Origin: Watersipora subatra
Taxonomy: Eukaryota; Bryozoa; Gymnolaemata; Cheilostomatida; Watersiporidae
Direction: 5' to 3'
DNA: 64,000 nucleotides
NCBI RefSeq assembly: GCF_963576615.1
Contig: NC_088714.1
Span: 930,001 to 994,000, forward strand
Below, in pieces: positions 25,001-37,247 of the stretch. How positions within the stretch are numbered: position 1 is the first letter of the stretch; each line of letters opens with the position of its first letter. The notes below the pieces were generated by a model. It was not told where the DNA came from. It did no database searches and saw only the letters and a list, made by a program, of their open reading frames with translations. Made by a program: the position numbers and the translations under genes.

Positions 25001-26558
25001 AAGATGGATGAACAGAGGTTGTGATAGAGATATAGAACTGGACCTTTTACATCAAAGATGGATGAACAGAGGTTGTGATAGAGATATAGAACTGGACCTT
25101 TTACATCAAAGATGGATGAACAGAGGTTGTGATAGAGATATAGAACTGGACCTTTTACATCAAAGATGGATGAACAGAGGTTGTGATAGAGATATAGAAC
25201 TGGACCTTTTACATCAAAGATGGATGAACAGAGGTTGTGATAGAGATATAGAACTGGACCTTTTACATCAAAGATGGATGAACAGAGGTTGTGATAGAGA
25301 TATAGAACTGGACCTTTTACATCAAAGATGGATGAACAGAGGTTGTGATAGAGATATAGAACTGGACCTTTTACATCAAAGATGGATGAACAGAGGTTGT
25401 GATAGAGATATAGAACTGGACCTTTTACATCAAAGATGGATGAACAGAGGTTGTGATAGAGATATAGAACTGGACCTTTTACATCAAAGATGGATGAACA
25501 GAGGTTGTGATAGAGATATAGAACTGGACCTTTTACATCAAAGATGGATGAACAGAGGTTGTGATAGAGATATAGAACTGGACCTTTTACATCAAAGATG
25601 GATGAACAGAGGTTGTGATAGAGATATAGAACTGGACCTTTTACATCAAAGATGGATGAACAGAGGTTGTGATAGAGATATAGAACTGGACCTTTTACAT
25701 CAAAGATGGATGAACAGAGGTTGTGATAGAGATATAGAACTGGACCTTTTACATCAAAGATGGATGAACAGAGGTTGTGATAGAGATATAGAACTGGACC
25801 TTTTACATCAAAGATGGATGAACAGAGGTTGTGATAGAGATATAGAACTGGACCTTTTACATCAAAGATGGATGAACAGAGGTTGTGATAGAGATATAGA
25901 ACTGGACCTTTTACATCAAAGATGGATGAACAGAGGTTGTGATAGAGATATAGAACTGGACCTTTTACATCAAAGATGGATGAACAGAGGTTGTGATAGA
26001 GATATAGAACTGGACCTTTTACATCAAAGATGGATGAACAGAGGTTGTGATAGAGATATAGAACTGGACCTTTTACATCAAAGATGGATGAACAGAGGTT
26101 GTGATAGAGATATAGAACTGGACCTTTTACATCAAAGATGGATGAACAGAGGTTGTGATAGAGATATAGAACTGGACCTTTTACATCAAAGATGGATGAA
26201 CAGAGGTTGTGATAGAGATATAGAACTGGACCTTTTACACCAAAGATGGATGAACAGAGGTTGTGATAGAGATATAGAACTGGACCTTTTACATCAAAGA
26301 TGGATGAACAGAGGTTGTGATAGAGATATAGAACTGGACCTTTTACATCAAAGATGGATGAACAGAGGTTGTGATAGAGATATAGAACTGGACCTTTTAC
26401 ATCAAAGATGGATGAACAGAGGTTGTGATAGAGATATAGAACTGGACCTTTTACATCAAAGATGGATGAACAGAGGTTGTGATAGAGATATAGAACTGGA
26501 CCTTTTACATCAAAGATGGATGAACAGAGGTTGTGACAGAGATATAGAACTGGACTAA
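19045..26558. repeat. 54-bp minisatellite, about 139 copies (7.5 kb)
   Basis: The unit begins atgaacagaggttgtgatag and ends ttttacatcaaagatgg. Nearly all copies are identical. The few variants sit close to the ends: cac for cat at 19380, 19488, 19596 and 26238; tga for tgg at 19659; aac for gac near 19803; gac for gat near 26536. The unit has 18 codons and one open forward frame, so frames of 197 and 2298 codons appear (19068-19661 and 19662-26558). There is no splice, codon-bias or conservation evidence that they are translated. Confidence 0.98.
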
Positions 26559-26960
26559 CTTTAACTAGGTAAACTTAAAATTACTTATATTTTGTTTTAA
26601 TATTTACCATTTTGTTTTATCGGTAACTATCATGCCCAGCCTCGCCAACCTGACTATTTCAGGCTTTCTTTTCATCGCATCATTTTCACATTCTACCTGA
26701 TGATAATTACTAGACAATTTTATAGATTTTTCCTAGAATTGAGTTAACTATATTTTTTCATGTTATAATTTTTTTTAATTTCAAGGATAGTATTGCTATC
26801 TTTCTTATTCACCACAACTGCCACTGACAACAGTCTTCTTGGCAACCATTATTTTAAAGGTATAAAATGAAGATCTAAAACACAGTTTAACACTATTCTA
26901 GCAATGTGGAGCCAAACTATGCGAAAGTTAACTGCGTACATATGTATTGATTTACAAAAC
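26559..26960. other. AT-rich spacer, no gene seen
   Basis: Only AT-rich unique sequence follows the 54-bp array, before the broken reverse transcriptase begins. I see no coding or regulatory signal. Confidence 0.5.
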
Positions 26961-27780
26961 GCCAATGTTTCAACCACAAAAAAAACTTTGGATGATCTAT
27001 GATGGAAATCAGAGGCTTTTGATACAATAGATCACTCTATCTTGATTAAGCTAAAAAAAATAATTATTTATCATTCAAGTTTAGAATTGATTCAAAATTA
27101 TCTATCTAATCGTCTTCAAAGCGTTATACTATCTCAGAAAACATCCCAACCTTTAGTAATTAAATGTGGAGTACCACAAGGATCCATCCTTAGACCAACA
27201 CTACTTTTAATATATATAAATGATATTGTAAAGAGTACTGATAAATTTAAAACTACCTTGTTTGCTGATTATACTAACCTATTTTATATCGCTAAAAACT
27301 TGAATAAAGATATAACTATCATAAACAGAGAGATAAAAAAATTTTAAAAACAAAATTAAAAACAAAAAAATATAAATTTTTTATGACGCGATAAAAAATT
27401 GGTGTGATCAAAATTAACTAACATTGAATGTTGACAAGACTAATTTCATAGTTATTCAAAACCCAAAAAATAAATTTTGATTAACAAAAACATTTCCATG
27501 AATGGAGAAAAACATACAAATGACGGATAGCATAAAAATTTCAGGCTTCACAATAGATAGTACACTAAACTGGTCAAGACACATAGAACTATTGAGAAAA
27601 CAACTGCGACAAAGCTGGCCTTATTGATCTTACCAGAAATGCATCTTTTGCTTTTATATAATATCTAATTAACAGTAGAATAGTTAATTGCTTGGAAGCA
27701 TGGGAAAATGCTACAATGAGCTACTTAAACAAAATTTTGGTCATCTAGAAGCGGTTGCTTAGAATAATATATAGCATGAA
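26960..27780 (+). pseudogene. Non-LTR retrotransposon reverse transcriptase, degenerate fragment
   Basis: Reverse transcriptase motifs are readable: FDTIDHSIL (motif A) near 27018, GVPQGSILRPTLLLIYINDI (motif B) near 27165, and FADYTNLF in place of the catalytic ADD motif C, which has lost its second Asp. Further on, LTLNVDKTNFIV and ISGFTIDSTLNWSRHI can be read through stops and frameshifts. The element is 5'-truncated and dead. Its family is probably the Jockey/CR1 group. Confidence 0.8.
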
Positions 27781-28418
27781 AACTTACATCTATATATATA
27801 TCTCAAACTAAGTCGTCTGTGGATCTGTCATTCCAGCTATAGCGCACGCTGATTATTTTACCAATGCGGCCCCGCGTTACAACGCCCCTGTTGAGAAACA
27901 TTTTTCGTAAAGTTCGATTACTATATCTGGGATCAAGGCGAATTCTTCTCGCATGGACAATTATGCTGCCCCCGTATCTATTATCTATCGCCATATATAT
28001 TAAAAGATATATGTCGCTAAACTCGTCATTGCGAGTTATCCGTTATCCAATATCCGTTATAATAAAAACGATTTGTAAAATCTTTGTTAAAAGTTTGAAG
28101 TTTACTAAAGTACATACTAAAACTTCCTTCAAGTATGTGTTTAGTAAGCTAAATTCTTTTAAGTTAGATTCAGTGTTTATGTTACACCGCTGTCTCGAAA
28201 GTAAAAACTCTCCACGAAGTACATTGTAATGCTATGTTTTCTTACAGATCATAACCACAAAATGCACTTAAGTCATTGTAGGTACCTATAGTTATTAAGA
28301 TTAACGCAGTCTTTTGGTACTATCTTTTAATGATGATGATTTTTACCACAAGGCGATTGCATTAGATAATGACTATGGGTTTCTATACCACTCTATGTTT
28401 GTCGATAGCCTACATTTA
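27781..28418. other. Spacer between the dead retroelement and the Helitron, no gene seen
   Basis: AT-rich sequence. A tctatatatatatctcaaac stretch at about 27789 resembles a Helitron 5' start, but no matching 3' end was found. Short open frames (27864-28229) have no recognised content. Confidence 0.35.
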
Positions 28419-28703
28419 TCTATTATATAAATGGCAATCCGTGTGTGTGTTTGTCCACCTTATGGAGCGGTCTTTCCTTTTTTCGTCGTACGATTTTCGG
28501 TCGTACGAAGCGAACTGAATTAATATGAGGAGTAAATACCGTACTTTCGGACTATTAGCCGCTATAGTCTGGTGGCCACAGGGTATTATCGTGTCAACAG
28601 ATGGCAGAAGATGAGGTCTATGGTAGCTTAATACTTTTAGCATGTTTTTAACCTGCGGTCTTTCTTTCTTTCGATTCGGTCGTACGAAGCGAACTGAATT
28701 AAT

Positions 28704-28850
28704 ATGAGCAAGTAGTAAAATTACTTTAGTAGTCAACATTAATAGTAAATTAAATAAAATTTACTACTCATTAGTTTTTTTAATGAGTAGTGAATTTTAT
28801 TTAATTTACTATTAATGTTGACTATTAATTTAATTTTACTACTTGTTCAT
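28704..28850. repeat. Imperfect 147-base palindrome (AT-rich)
   Basis: The arms are about 70 bases around 28777. The inner 39 bases (acattaatagtaaattaaat on the left) match their inverse with one mismatch; the outer part has a few more. A single strand would form a long hairpin. It lies near the 5' end of the Helitron-like element. Confidence 0.85.
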
Positions 28851-29109
28851 TTAATTTACTACTCATTAAATAAATTACTGAGTAGTAAATTACATATAAT
28901 TAATATTTACTGCCAACGTGTACCGGGAAGGTCACATGAACATTTGTTTCTTGCGGCCACTGGAAAAACGTTCTCGCCTACTAAATTTCTACTTCAAAAA
29001 GATAATTACTTCTCATTCAATGTTGTATTGTCTATGAATTGCCACACCTCCTCTACATACCGGTAACCCTTTCACAAATTTGTACAAATTTAGCTTTCAG
29101 CCTACTGCC

Positions 29110-30205
29110 AGCCATTTTACCGATATTGCTTCATGATATGTATACAATATTTTTTCAATTTGAAACTCCATCTAGAACGTTTGTTTTGGTTATATATTTC
29201 ATTTTGCCAACATGCTAACAAACACTGCTATGCAAAAAATTCATTGTATCTATACTTTGTGCACTGATAAAGCAATGCGAAGCTACGAAACTAAAACGAA
29301 CCTCTACAATGTTCCTTATTTTTACAAAACTATTACTTTCACCACCATCCGAGTTAGTGCTGTTATTGCTATTTTAATTATCTGTGTAATCACAAAAATC
29401 TGAATCGGCTATAATGTCATCAACATAAGCAAGTATTTGTTTTTTTCAACTCGGGAGACACTTACAAAACTTACACAAAAATTGTTCGCTTTCAAGTTGG
29501 ACATTCCCAAATAAATATATAAAATTAAAGTTTAGGCTAATTTTAAAGAGAAATCTTTGAACAACATTGTCACTACCATAAAATTCCTAAAGATCGTTGG
29601 TTATGTTATCAAGGAATAATAAAATTCAATTACTTTTCATTCAAATTCAGCCATTTTGCCGATATTGCTTATGTAGCTTCCTATATATTGCTTATGTACT
29701 TGCCGATATTGCTTACATGTAATCAATATTTTTTTCAATTTCAAACTATCTAGAATTTTTTGGTTATATATTTTATTTTGCCAACATGTTAACAAATACT
29801 GTTATGCAAAAAATTCATTGTATCTATACTTTGTGCAATGATAAAGCGATAGGAAGCTACGAAGCTCAAACCATTCTCTACAATGTTCCTTATTCTTACA
29901 AAGCTATTACTTTCACCACCATCAGAGTCAGTGCTGCTATTGCTATTTTAATTATCTGTGTAAAATTTAAATCGGCTATATTGTCATCAACATAATTATT
30001 TGTTTTCTAACTCGAGAAGCACTTACAAAACTTACACAAAAATGTTTGTTTGTAAGTTGAAAATTCCCAAACATAGATTTAAAATTAAATTTTAAGCTAA
30101 TTTTATAAAGAAATCTTCGGACAACACTGTCGCTACCATAAAATTCCTAAAGATCGTTGGTTATGTTATCAACGAATAATAAAATTCAGTTACTACGCAA
30201 TTACT
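29110..30205. repeat. Direct tandem duplication, two ~540-base copies
   Basis: 29110-29642 and 29648-30205 share long blocks such as atgcaaaaaattcattgtat and gatcgttggttatgttatca, in the same order with moderate divergence and small indels. Each contains an open frame starting MLTNT (29212-29403 and 29786-29995) that I do not recognise. Flanking blocks (28976-29060 and 30400-30487) are also duplicated. Confidence 0.8.
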
Positions 30206-30770
30206 GAGAAAGCCGCAAAAATGCGTCTACGGCAGTCGACCATAGAAAATGCATAAATGCGTCAACGGCAGCGAAAGTGTTATTTGCCACTGTTTGTGAC
30301 AGTAAACATGTTCGTTCCTTCCTTTCTGAGTTACTTATACTTGTTTCCAGCTACGAGTACTACAGAATTACAGAAATTGCACGGGTACTGCTACTGCATT
30401 TTACCCACTAAATTTCTACTTCAAAAAGGTAAGTACTTCTCATTCAATGTTGTATTGTCTATGAATTGCCACACATCCACTTCTTAAAAATGTTGGATTT
30501 GCAACTGTTCGTGATACTAAACATGTTCATTTCCTTCCGTATCTGAATTATTTTTACTTTTTTTTCAGCTACGAGTACTACAGAACTACAGCTACTACAG
30601 AACTTGCACGGGTACTACGAGCATTGCAATAGGCGACGGTGAGAAGAAAGAGATCAGGGTATATTACAAAAAAGCACACCGTCTCATTCACTTTTCGAAA
30701 CGCTCCCGATTGAAAATATACCTCAAATAGCCTAAAAACCAGAAGTTTTACCAATTAAAACACTGACCTC

Positions 30771-31439
30771 TTGAAGCATTACGATGCCTCCCAAAAAGCC
30801 TACTCTACTGCGAAAACACAAAAACAAATTGATTCCCGTAGAGAAAAAGACCGAATTTGCAAAGCAGCAGCTAGACGAGCAGAAACTGCTGAGCAAACAC
30901 GGCTACGACTAGAACAGGCCAGAACTGCTACTGTAGCTGCTAGAAGTGCAGAAACTGCAGAGCAAACACAGCTATGCCTACAACGAAACAGAACTGCTAC
31001 TGCAGCTGCTAGAATAGCAGAGACTGCTGAACAAACACAGCTACGTCGAGAGAAGGCCAGAATAGACACTGCAGCTGCTACAAGCGCAGAGACTGTTGAG
31101 CCGATCCAGCAGCAACTCAAACTGCTCAGAGCAGCTGCTACAGCTGCCAGACGTGCAGAAATCACTGAGCAGATGCAGCGGCGACAAGAACATGATGCAC
31201 TAGCTACAGCAGCTGCTCGGCAAGCTGAATTTCTAGAGCAGACGCAACGGCGACAACAGCAAGATGCACTAACTACAGCAGCTGGTCAGCCAGCTGTACG
31301 TTGCCTACTCAAGGGTAGGCACAAGCCGAAAACTGTTTGTTCATACACCCAACAGAAAAACAAAAAATGTTTATCCGCTAGTGTTGCGTTAATTAAATTA
31401 ACAATGTGGTATTGTTATGTCATGCTTGCATTGAATTAA
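30771..31439 (+). CDS. STPR-type 23-residue repeat protein of a Helitron-like element
   Basis: The open frame holds six consecutive 23-residue repeats (nt 30864-31277) with no length change. A typical unit begins AAARIAETAEQTQLRREKAR. The core Ala-Glu-Thr-x-Glu-Gln and basic flanks match the score-and-three-amino-acid peptide repeat (STPR), a helical DNA-binding repeat known from silkworm FMBP-1 and frequent in proteins next to Helitron helicases. The last two repeats have drifted. No ATG is in frame at the 5' end: the apparent start is TTG. An ATG at 30784 (MPPKKPTLL) is in another frame, so a frameshift or an upstream exon is likely. The C-terminal tail after residue 169 is not repeat-like and may be intron. 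Confidence 0.6.
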   Translation: MKHYDASQKAYSTAKTQKQIDSRREKDRICKAAARRAETAEQTRLRLEQARTATVAARSAETAEQTQLCLQRNRTATAAARIAETAEQTQLRREKARIDTAAATSAETVEPIQQQLKLLRAAATAARRAEITEQMQRRQEHDALATAAARQAEFLEQTQRRQQQDALTTAAGQPAVRCLLKGRHKPKTVCSYTQQKNKKCLSASVALIKLTMWYCYVMLALN

Positions 31440-32717
31440 CATTACGTTATTGTTATGTCATGCTATGTCCTTCATGTTCTGCTATACCTACATATTATCC
31501 ACATGCAGCATTTTCTAACATATCTTTCAGTATATACATGCATATATTTTCATGCATTCGTTTTCCTTATTGTATCTCATAAAAAGGCTATCATGTTGGC
31601 ATTGTTTTATTATTGTAAGGTGCAAATGCTGTATCTGCCTTAACAGCATACTGTCTGTGGTGTGATACATGTAAATTTTACTGATAGCAAATTTTATCGA
31701 CACAACCACATTACTAGTACACTGTTACATATGGTACATACTATGTAAAAACACAGGCTATAGACAAAGAACTGGTGAGCCCTGATTAGTCTTTTAATCA
31801 TGTAGGAGTCTCCATTCAATAAATGCTGGTGATAGCAAAATATTTTGTAGAATTTCTTAAAACATGCAAAATATTTCAATACCGGCAGTTTGAAGAACTT
31901 CAGTTTGCCTGGCAATGTCAATTTCATTATCAGTTTTCTGTACAAAATTAGGAAAACTCCGATTTGAGTGGTTCACGACTGATGCATTGTAGACTAGCTG
32001 TCAAACACATTGCAGATTTCCATTGTTCTCCCCAACATTATTGAAATGTATTATTGACAGGGCAACAAATTCAGTAAACTGCATATTTGGAGTTGTTTTA
32101 CAGTATGAAAGACAACTCTCAATAAACCTCTTGCAGTATGTGAATCTATTTCCGTAGACGGGCAATGCAGCTAGAAGCCTATATTTTCGCATGCCAGTCT
32201 TGGCATGCCAATTTTTGCATGCCATTATTGAAACAAACTGAAATCAAATAATTGTATACCAAATAATTTTTTATTGTAATCGTTGCGAAATAGACTAGGC
32301 CTATATTAAGCCATTACTTGCTAATGATTTCACATTTACATACCTTTACATTTTTATTTTCCTTTTTCATTTATTTCAACGGAACACTTCTTTCAAGTTA
32401 TGAAATTTTAAACTTACAGACTTAGTTTGAAAACTTCACAGTTGTTTTATTTATTTTTAATTTAGTTGTCCTACACAAAACCTTTTTCTCATGATACAAA
32501 GTTTAAAAGTTACAGTTGTTTGACAAAGTTTGAAAACCTTCAGTTGTTTATATTTTCTCTCTTAATTTATTTCAACTACACAAAACACGATAAATCTCTC
32601 ATGATATGTAGTTTGAAAGTTAAAATGGCAAATGTTGTTATAATTATGTTAAATACAAATCAACTTTCTGTCCAAAGACTTTTTTATTACCCGGGCAACG
32701 CCGAGTAGCACAGCTAG

Positions 32718-33185
32718 TTTTCTTATAAAAACTCCTTTGTTTAAAAGATCTCACGTTTTGCCTATACAACAACCATACCAACTAAGAATATGTCTTTTAG
32801 CCTTCACACAATTTAAATCTCTAACTAACTTGTCAACTCGCCATTCGTTATTTTTATTACTCTTTCCACCCTTCTTTTCTACTGGTGGCCATAGACGAGT
32901 TGCCTATCGTGTGTTATCAGTATGGAATTCCTTGCCAATTTGGCTAAGGAAAATTGATAGTCATGATGGTTATTGCTGCTTTGAAGCAGTACTTGCTAGA
33001 CTCTCTGGAATAAATTTGTTCTGATTTCTTTAGCTTAGACTATTCATGTTTTATTCTTTAACAATCTCATCAGTTAACTCGGGCTCTGCGCCTCGAATAG
33101 CCATGCTACTGCGCATATGGGCCCTCATTGCACTTTGCTTTTTCTATCATCTTGTTGTGTTTTAATGTAAAATCAAACAAACAAA
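32718..33185 (+). pseudogene. Non-LTR retrotransposon 3' end (reverse transcriptase C-terminus and tail)
   Basis: The frame ending at 33024 contains RVAYRVLSVWNSLPIWLRKI, the RxxxxxxWNSLP signature at the end of many non-LTR reverse transcriptase proteins. After the stop comes about 150 bases of tail ending aatcaaacaaacaaatcac, an A-rich 3' end. It is 5'-truncated and lies directly after the Helitron end. Confidence 0.65.
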
Positions 33186-34840
33186 TCACATCAGATGTTG
33201 CGGTACAATAGATATTTGCTCAATTCTTATATTGCATGTTGATACACTTGCATATTAACCCTTTCATCGGGTAAATGTTTCCGAAAAACGACCAAAAGTC
33301 ATGTAATTTTTTGTTGACAATTCAATAAAGTTGGTATTCTATGAACATACATGACTTGAACTGAAATTTACTGAATGGTTTTGGATGTGATGCTTTCTAT
33401 TGAAGTAAGTTACTTTGTTTGGAGCTATTCACAAACCCTTGTTATGATAGTCTAATAATTGCCTTTCATCACTCCACTGTAGCACTTTCCCATAAATGCA
33501 GTTTGGACTGTGGTTGCAGAACTCCAATTTTTGCATGGGTATACTCGCAATACTATAAGCTTCTACCAATTACTTCCTCCTTGCTTAGTAAAAAAGAGGA
33601 AGTAATCAAAATACTCTAACAGTGGAGTATTAGCAGGTAGTGTGAAGTTGGGCCTTGAGTGAGAGGAGAAAATTTGAGCCTCTAGAATAATTGTGAGGCT
33701 ACAGCTGTAACTGGTACAGTTTCCCCTCACTACGCTGATCAATAAATGTTATTATAACATCAAACTCCTTACTGCAATCAGCTTAAGTGTAAACATTAAA
33801 AGAGTATCTGGTAGCTTATTTATATTTTGTATGATCGATCACACCAGGAAGAATGTGCTTAAATATTTCACAGTGCCTTTTTATGTCTCTGGCTTTCATT
33901 CATACTTTGTGTCAAACTACTAGTAGTAATTCTACTTCACTAACTAACATATAATTTGCACATTATAATTTTAGAAGGCTGTTGAATGAAAGAACTATAA
34001 GAATTCGTCAAATTGAAGCATGTAAGTCAAAGTGAAAAGTGGGTTCACCAGCATTCCGCTGTGCAATGCAATACGCAGACAATTTTAACGAGTAAAAATG
34101 AGTGAATAAACGAAATTTACTACAAAAATCTTAAGCATTGCAAAAATTTATTAAAATTAAAAAACCCAATTTTTAAAAAAAAAATTATTATTTTCCAACC
34201 CAGCTTTAAACATACTCTGGTTGGGCCAGCGATATGAATGATCATTGACCAATGGCTAAATTTATAGCAACACTTGGTGGAGATTTGATTAACTGGAAAA
34301 CTTGCAAACACTAGACTGTAGCGATTACTTCTTACAAAGCAAAATACTTGGCCCTAAGTAAGTGTACAAAAAAGGCATCGTATCTGAAAAACTAGCTTTT
34401 TACTCAGTCTACCGGTTGAAGAAAATACTTTTTTATACAACTGAGGTGCGTTAACACTAGTTGACAGTGCTACTGTGCTAGTAATCATCACATCTGTGCA
34501 AAACTTATTGATGTGCTTTGTCAAAAAGCAAACTATTATTGGCTGTCATCACATTATGCCTACCAACAATCACCAGCTGCCCACCAAAATCCTCACAAAG
34601 TAACTACTCCGGCTAATTCACACACATACTCCAGATTGAAGAAATGTGTTGAATGACAATCTGCGGTATCACTACAGACTACTAACCTTCGTTGCTTATC
34701 TTTGAGTCTAAATACTATACGTGAACATTGATTACGTTTGGGCAATCAGTTTATATGTATGCTATGTCTAACACCCAATTTGTATTTTTCGTTGCAATCT
34801 TCTAAATAGTTATCGTATTTCTATCTTGTCTAGCTACATC
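33186..34840. other. Intergenic stretch, no gene seen
   Basis: AT-rich sequence without splice-supported coding signal, recognisable repeat or RNA gene. Short open frames (33419-33619, 34120-34311) have no family features. Confidence 0.45.
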
Positions 34841-36003
34841 ACGCAAACCAGCGAAACCATGGGCCGTCTTGCTTCGAGCGGCTGCTTTTTTGAGGAATAT
34901 TAGCACGCTAACGACCATTCTTTTGCATGGTCGTTGCAAGGCCACTGAAAACTCAAAAACTATTCATGCAGTGATCCTGGACTTTCAAAAGGCCTTCGAT
35001 AAAGTTCCACACAAGCTTTTACTCATCAAACTACGTCAAATCAAAGATTTAGATCCTGCCATTGTTAACTGGATACAGGACTTTCCAACTAACAGATCCC
35101 AAAGAGTGGCAATAAAAAACACGCTATCAGATGAGCTACCAGTTACATCAGGAGTACCTCAAGGTTCGGTTCTTGGACCAACACTCTTTTTGGTGTATAT
35201 TAACGACTTACTCCAATGTGTCACCTGTAATGTGAGCTTATATGCCGATGACACACTACTATACTCCACAGTTAATAATAACCAAGACATAGAGAAATTT
35301 CAGACAAACATTGATGCTCTCCACAAATGGTCAACTGAAAACATGATGCCATTTAACACCACAAAATGTGAAGTTGTTGTTTTTAAATAATAGACTACAA
35401 CAGCTACCATCTTATACTATTGGAGGAAACCTACTCAACTGCGTGCAAGAAATTAAATATCTTGGGGTTACTATACAGTCTGACTTGAAATTTTCAAATC
35501 ATATAGCCTCTAAAATAGCCTCAGCAAGTCAAACACTTGGCTCTATTAAATACACCTTACATCAAGCACCTCAATGTGCCAAGCTTCTTGCCTACCTAAG
35601 TCTGTGCCGTCACATATTAGAGTACGCAGATGTCCTCTGGGACCCTGCAGACAAGGCATCTTGTCACAGACTAGAACTTGTTCAAAACAAAACTATAAGA
35701 TTTATCAAAGGAATAAAAGGTCGCCATGGTGTAACAGAGGGAAGGAATGATTTGTGACTACAGTCCCTTAAACATAGAAGAAAAACCCACAGAATTTCTC
35801 TCCTGATGAGAATTCTCTCAAACGAGGAAAGACACAAAATACTATCATCAGCATATGACGAAATAACAAACAATAGAACTTTAACTACAATGCACACAAG
35901 ATCTGCGGAGAGAGGAGAACCTGCCTCAATATATGCCTCTAAACAGTTGTACTACAACAGCTTTCTACCCAGAAGTATCCGAGACCTAAAAATAGGGCAG
36001 TAA
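34840..36003 (+). pseudogene. Non-LTR retrotransposon reverse transcriptase, 5'-truncated
   Basis: Motifs in order are AVILDFQKAFDKVPHKLL (motif A), TSGVPQGSVLGPTLFLVYIN (motif B), YADDTLLY (motif C, intact), then IKYLGVTIQSDLKFSNHI, the thumb region and a C-terminus ending PRSIRDLKIGQ before TAA at 36003. Two breaks kill it: a one-base frameshift near 35389 and a TGA at 35755-35757 inside an otherwise continuous frame. The endonuclease and first ORF are missing. Motif order fits the Jockey/CR1/RTE group. It is less decayed than the copy at 26960-27780. Confidence 0.88.
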
Positions 36004-36538
36004 TCTCATAATGCCCAAATCCTAAAATAAATGATTTCAAATAAATGTTGTAATTAAAACAGCCAAATGCTGGAATATTGATAGTGCATAAAGTATTCAT
36101 GACCAAATCTATCAACAATGAGGCACTCAAAACCCTTATACCACTAGGTAGTTTTTTAGAGTGTTCTAAATTATCTGAGGTAAGAGGTAAGTATCTTTAT
36201 TCCCATTCCGCATGATTTCTTCTAGATAGAGTATTAAATTACTTACTCTTACCTCAGACTATTACCTCAGAGGAGGCAGAACTTCTTAGCGATTTAATTT
36301 AAATCTAAAGGGAAGCCTCTATTTATTGGGTTTGTTTTAAGTCAGGGTATAATTTGGAAAGCAGCACACTGCTGCTTAAGATGATTGAGTTTTGGTTGTG
36401 TGCCCTCTGATGTCTCGAATCGTTCGAGGCAAAAAGCTATTGTGGTAGATATTTTTGTTTGTTGTTACAGAGTTAAGTTCTCCCCTGGGAACGGCTGGGA
36501 GAACATATTTCCCTTACGGCTGGGAAACATATTTCGTT

Positions 36539-36585
<47 letters not shown>

Positions 36586-37139
36586 CAAAACATGTCTCTA
36601 TTGCTGCCTGCGTTCTTTATGCAGAATCATAAAATATACTTAAGCGGTTGATAATCTTAGTGTGCTTACCCCCGAAACCCTTCTCATTTTGACCATGGAT
36701 CAAAAGCACCTGTGTTCTATGCAGTATATTTTGACATGTGGTCCTAACTTACATGACTAAAAGAAAACATTATTGAAACACAAACTAACGTTAATAAACG
36801 TATGAATGTAAGTTTCCTTACATGTTTAAGCCTTTCTAATTGTCGATGCTTGTAAATTCTCACATAAAATGTTATAGTCGGCTTGTGGAATGGGCAAAAG
36901 GTTTCGACCAGTAGCACGTTTTACATCTTTGTTAAAAAGTATGTACGTATATGTGTTTTTGGCAAATTGTCTCTATTTGCGTCGCTTTAACAGTGCTTCG
37001 CGTTATCAAAACATAAAGTGTCAGACTAACAACTAGAGCGTAACAGCTCGCATCCAAGATTTATGGCCAAATATCGCGTGCTCGTATTGTACTTTGGACT
37101 AATGTTCTTTGACATAAAAGATAGACAATTTGTTTCAAA
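36004..37139. other. Flank upstream of the TMEM179-like gene; (TA)n tract
   Basis: It holds the 3' tail of the retroelement, an inverted repeat at 36173-36260 (tctgaggtaagaggtaagta against tactcttacctcaga), and a (TA)n microsatellite at about 36541-36584. The promoter of the TMEM179-like gene must be in the last part, but no clear core element is visible. Confidence 0.5.
36541..36584. repeat. (TA)n microsatellite
   Basis: About 22 uninterrupted TA units. Confidence 0.95.
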
Positions 37140-37247
37140 ATGGCAAGGCCCACCCAAACGGACGCGCTTTTGCTTGCGCAAACTGTATCGTATGCTGCGC
37201 TGTCGATTACAGAGTTGTTTGTAATTATTTCGTTGAGAACTACTCAG
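37140..37247 (+). CDS. TMEM179-like gene, coding exon 1
   Basis: This exon encodes residues 1-36, starting MARPTQTDALLL and including TM1 (about residues 10-32). It ends CTCAG with donor GTGATT at 37248, phase 0. The exact transcription start is not visible. Confidence 0.72.

Larger units (their letters stand above)
28419..32717 (+). mobile_element. Helitron-like element with STPR-repeat ORF
   Basis: The 5' end is TCTATTATATAAATGGCAAT after an A (28418). The 3' end is ttattacccgggcaacgccg followed by CTAG (32714-32717) and T. This fits A|TC...CTAG|T insertion. The final 150 bases are shared with other Helitron ends in the window. Inside are a large palindrome, direct duplications of about 540 bases and an ORF with six 23-residue STPR-type repeats. 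I see no Rep/helicase, so it is non-autonomous or has lost that part. The boundaries are by terminal rules only. Confidence 0.6.

Noticed and set aside
19662-26558. 2298-codon open frame of an 18-residue repeat (and the 197-codon one before it)
   Set aside because: The 54-base unit is a multiple of three with one frame free of stops, so any tandem array of it is open. The DNA is near-identical at all codon positions and there is no start or splice context, so this is a minisatellite and not a gene.
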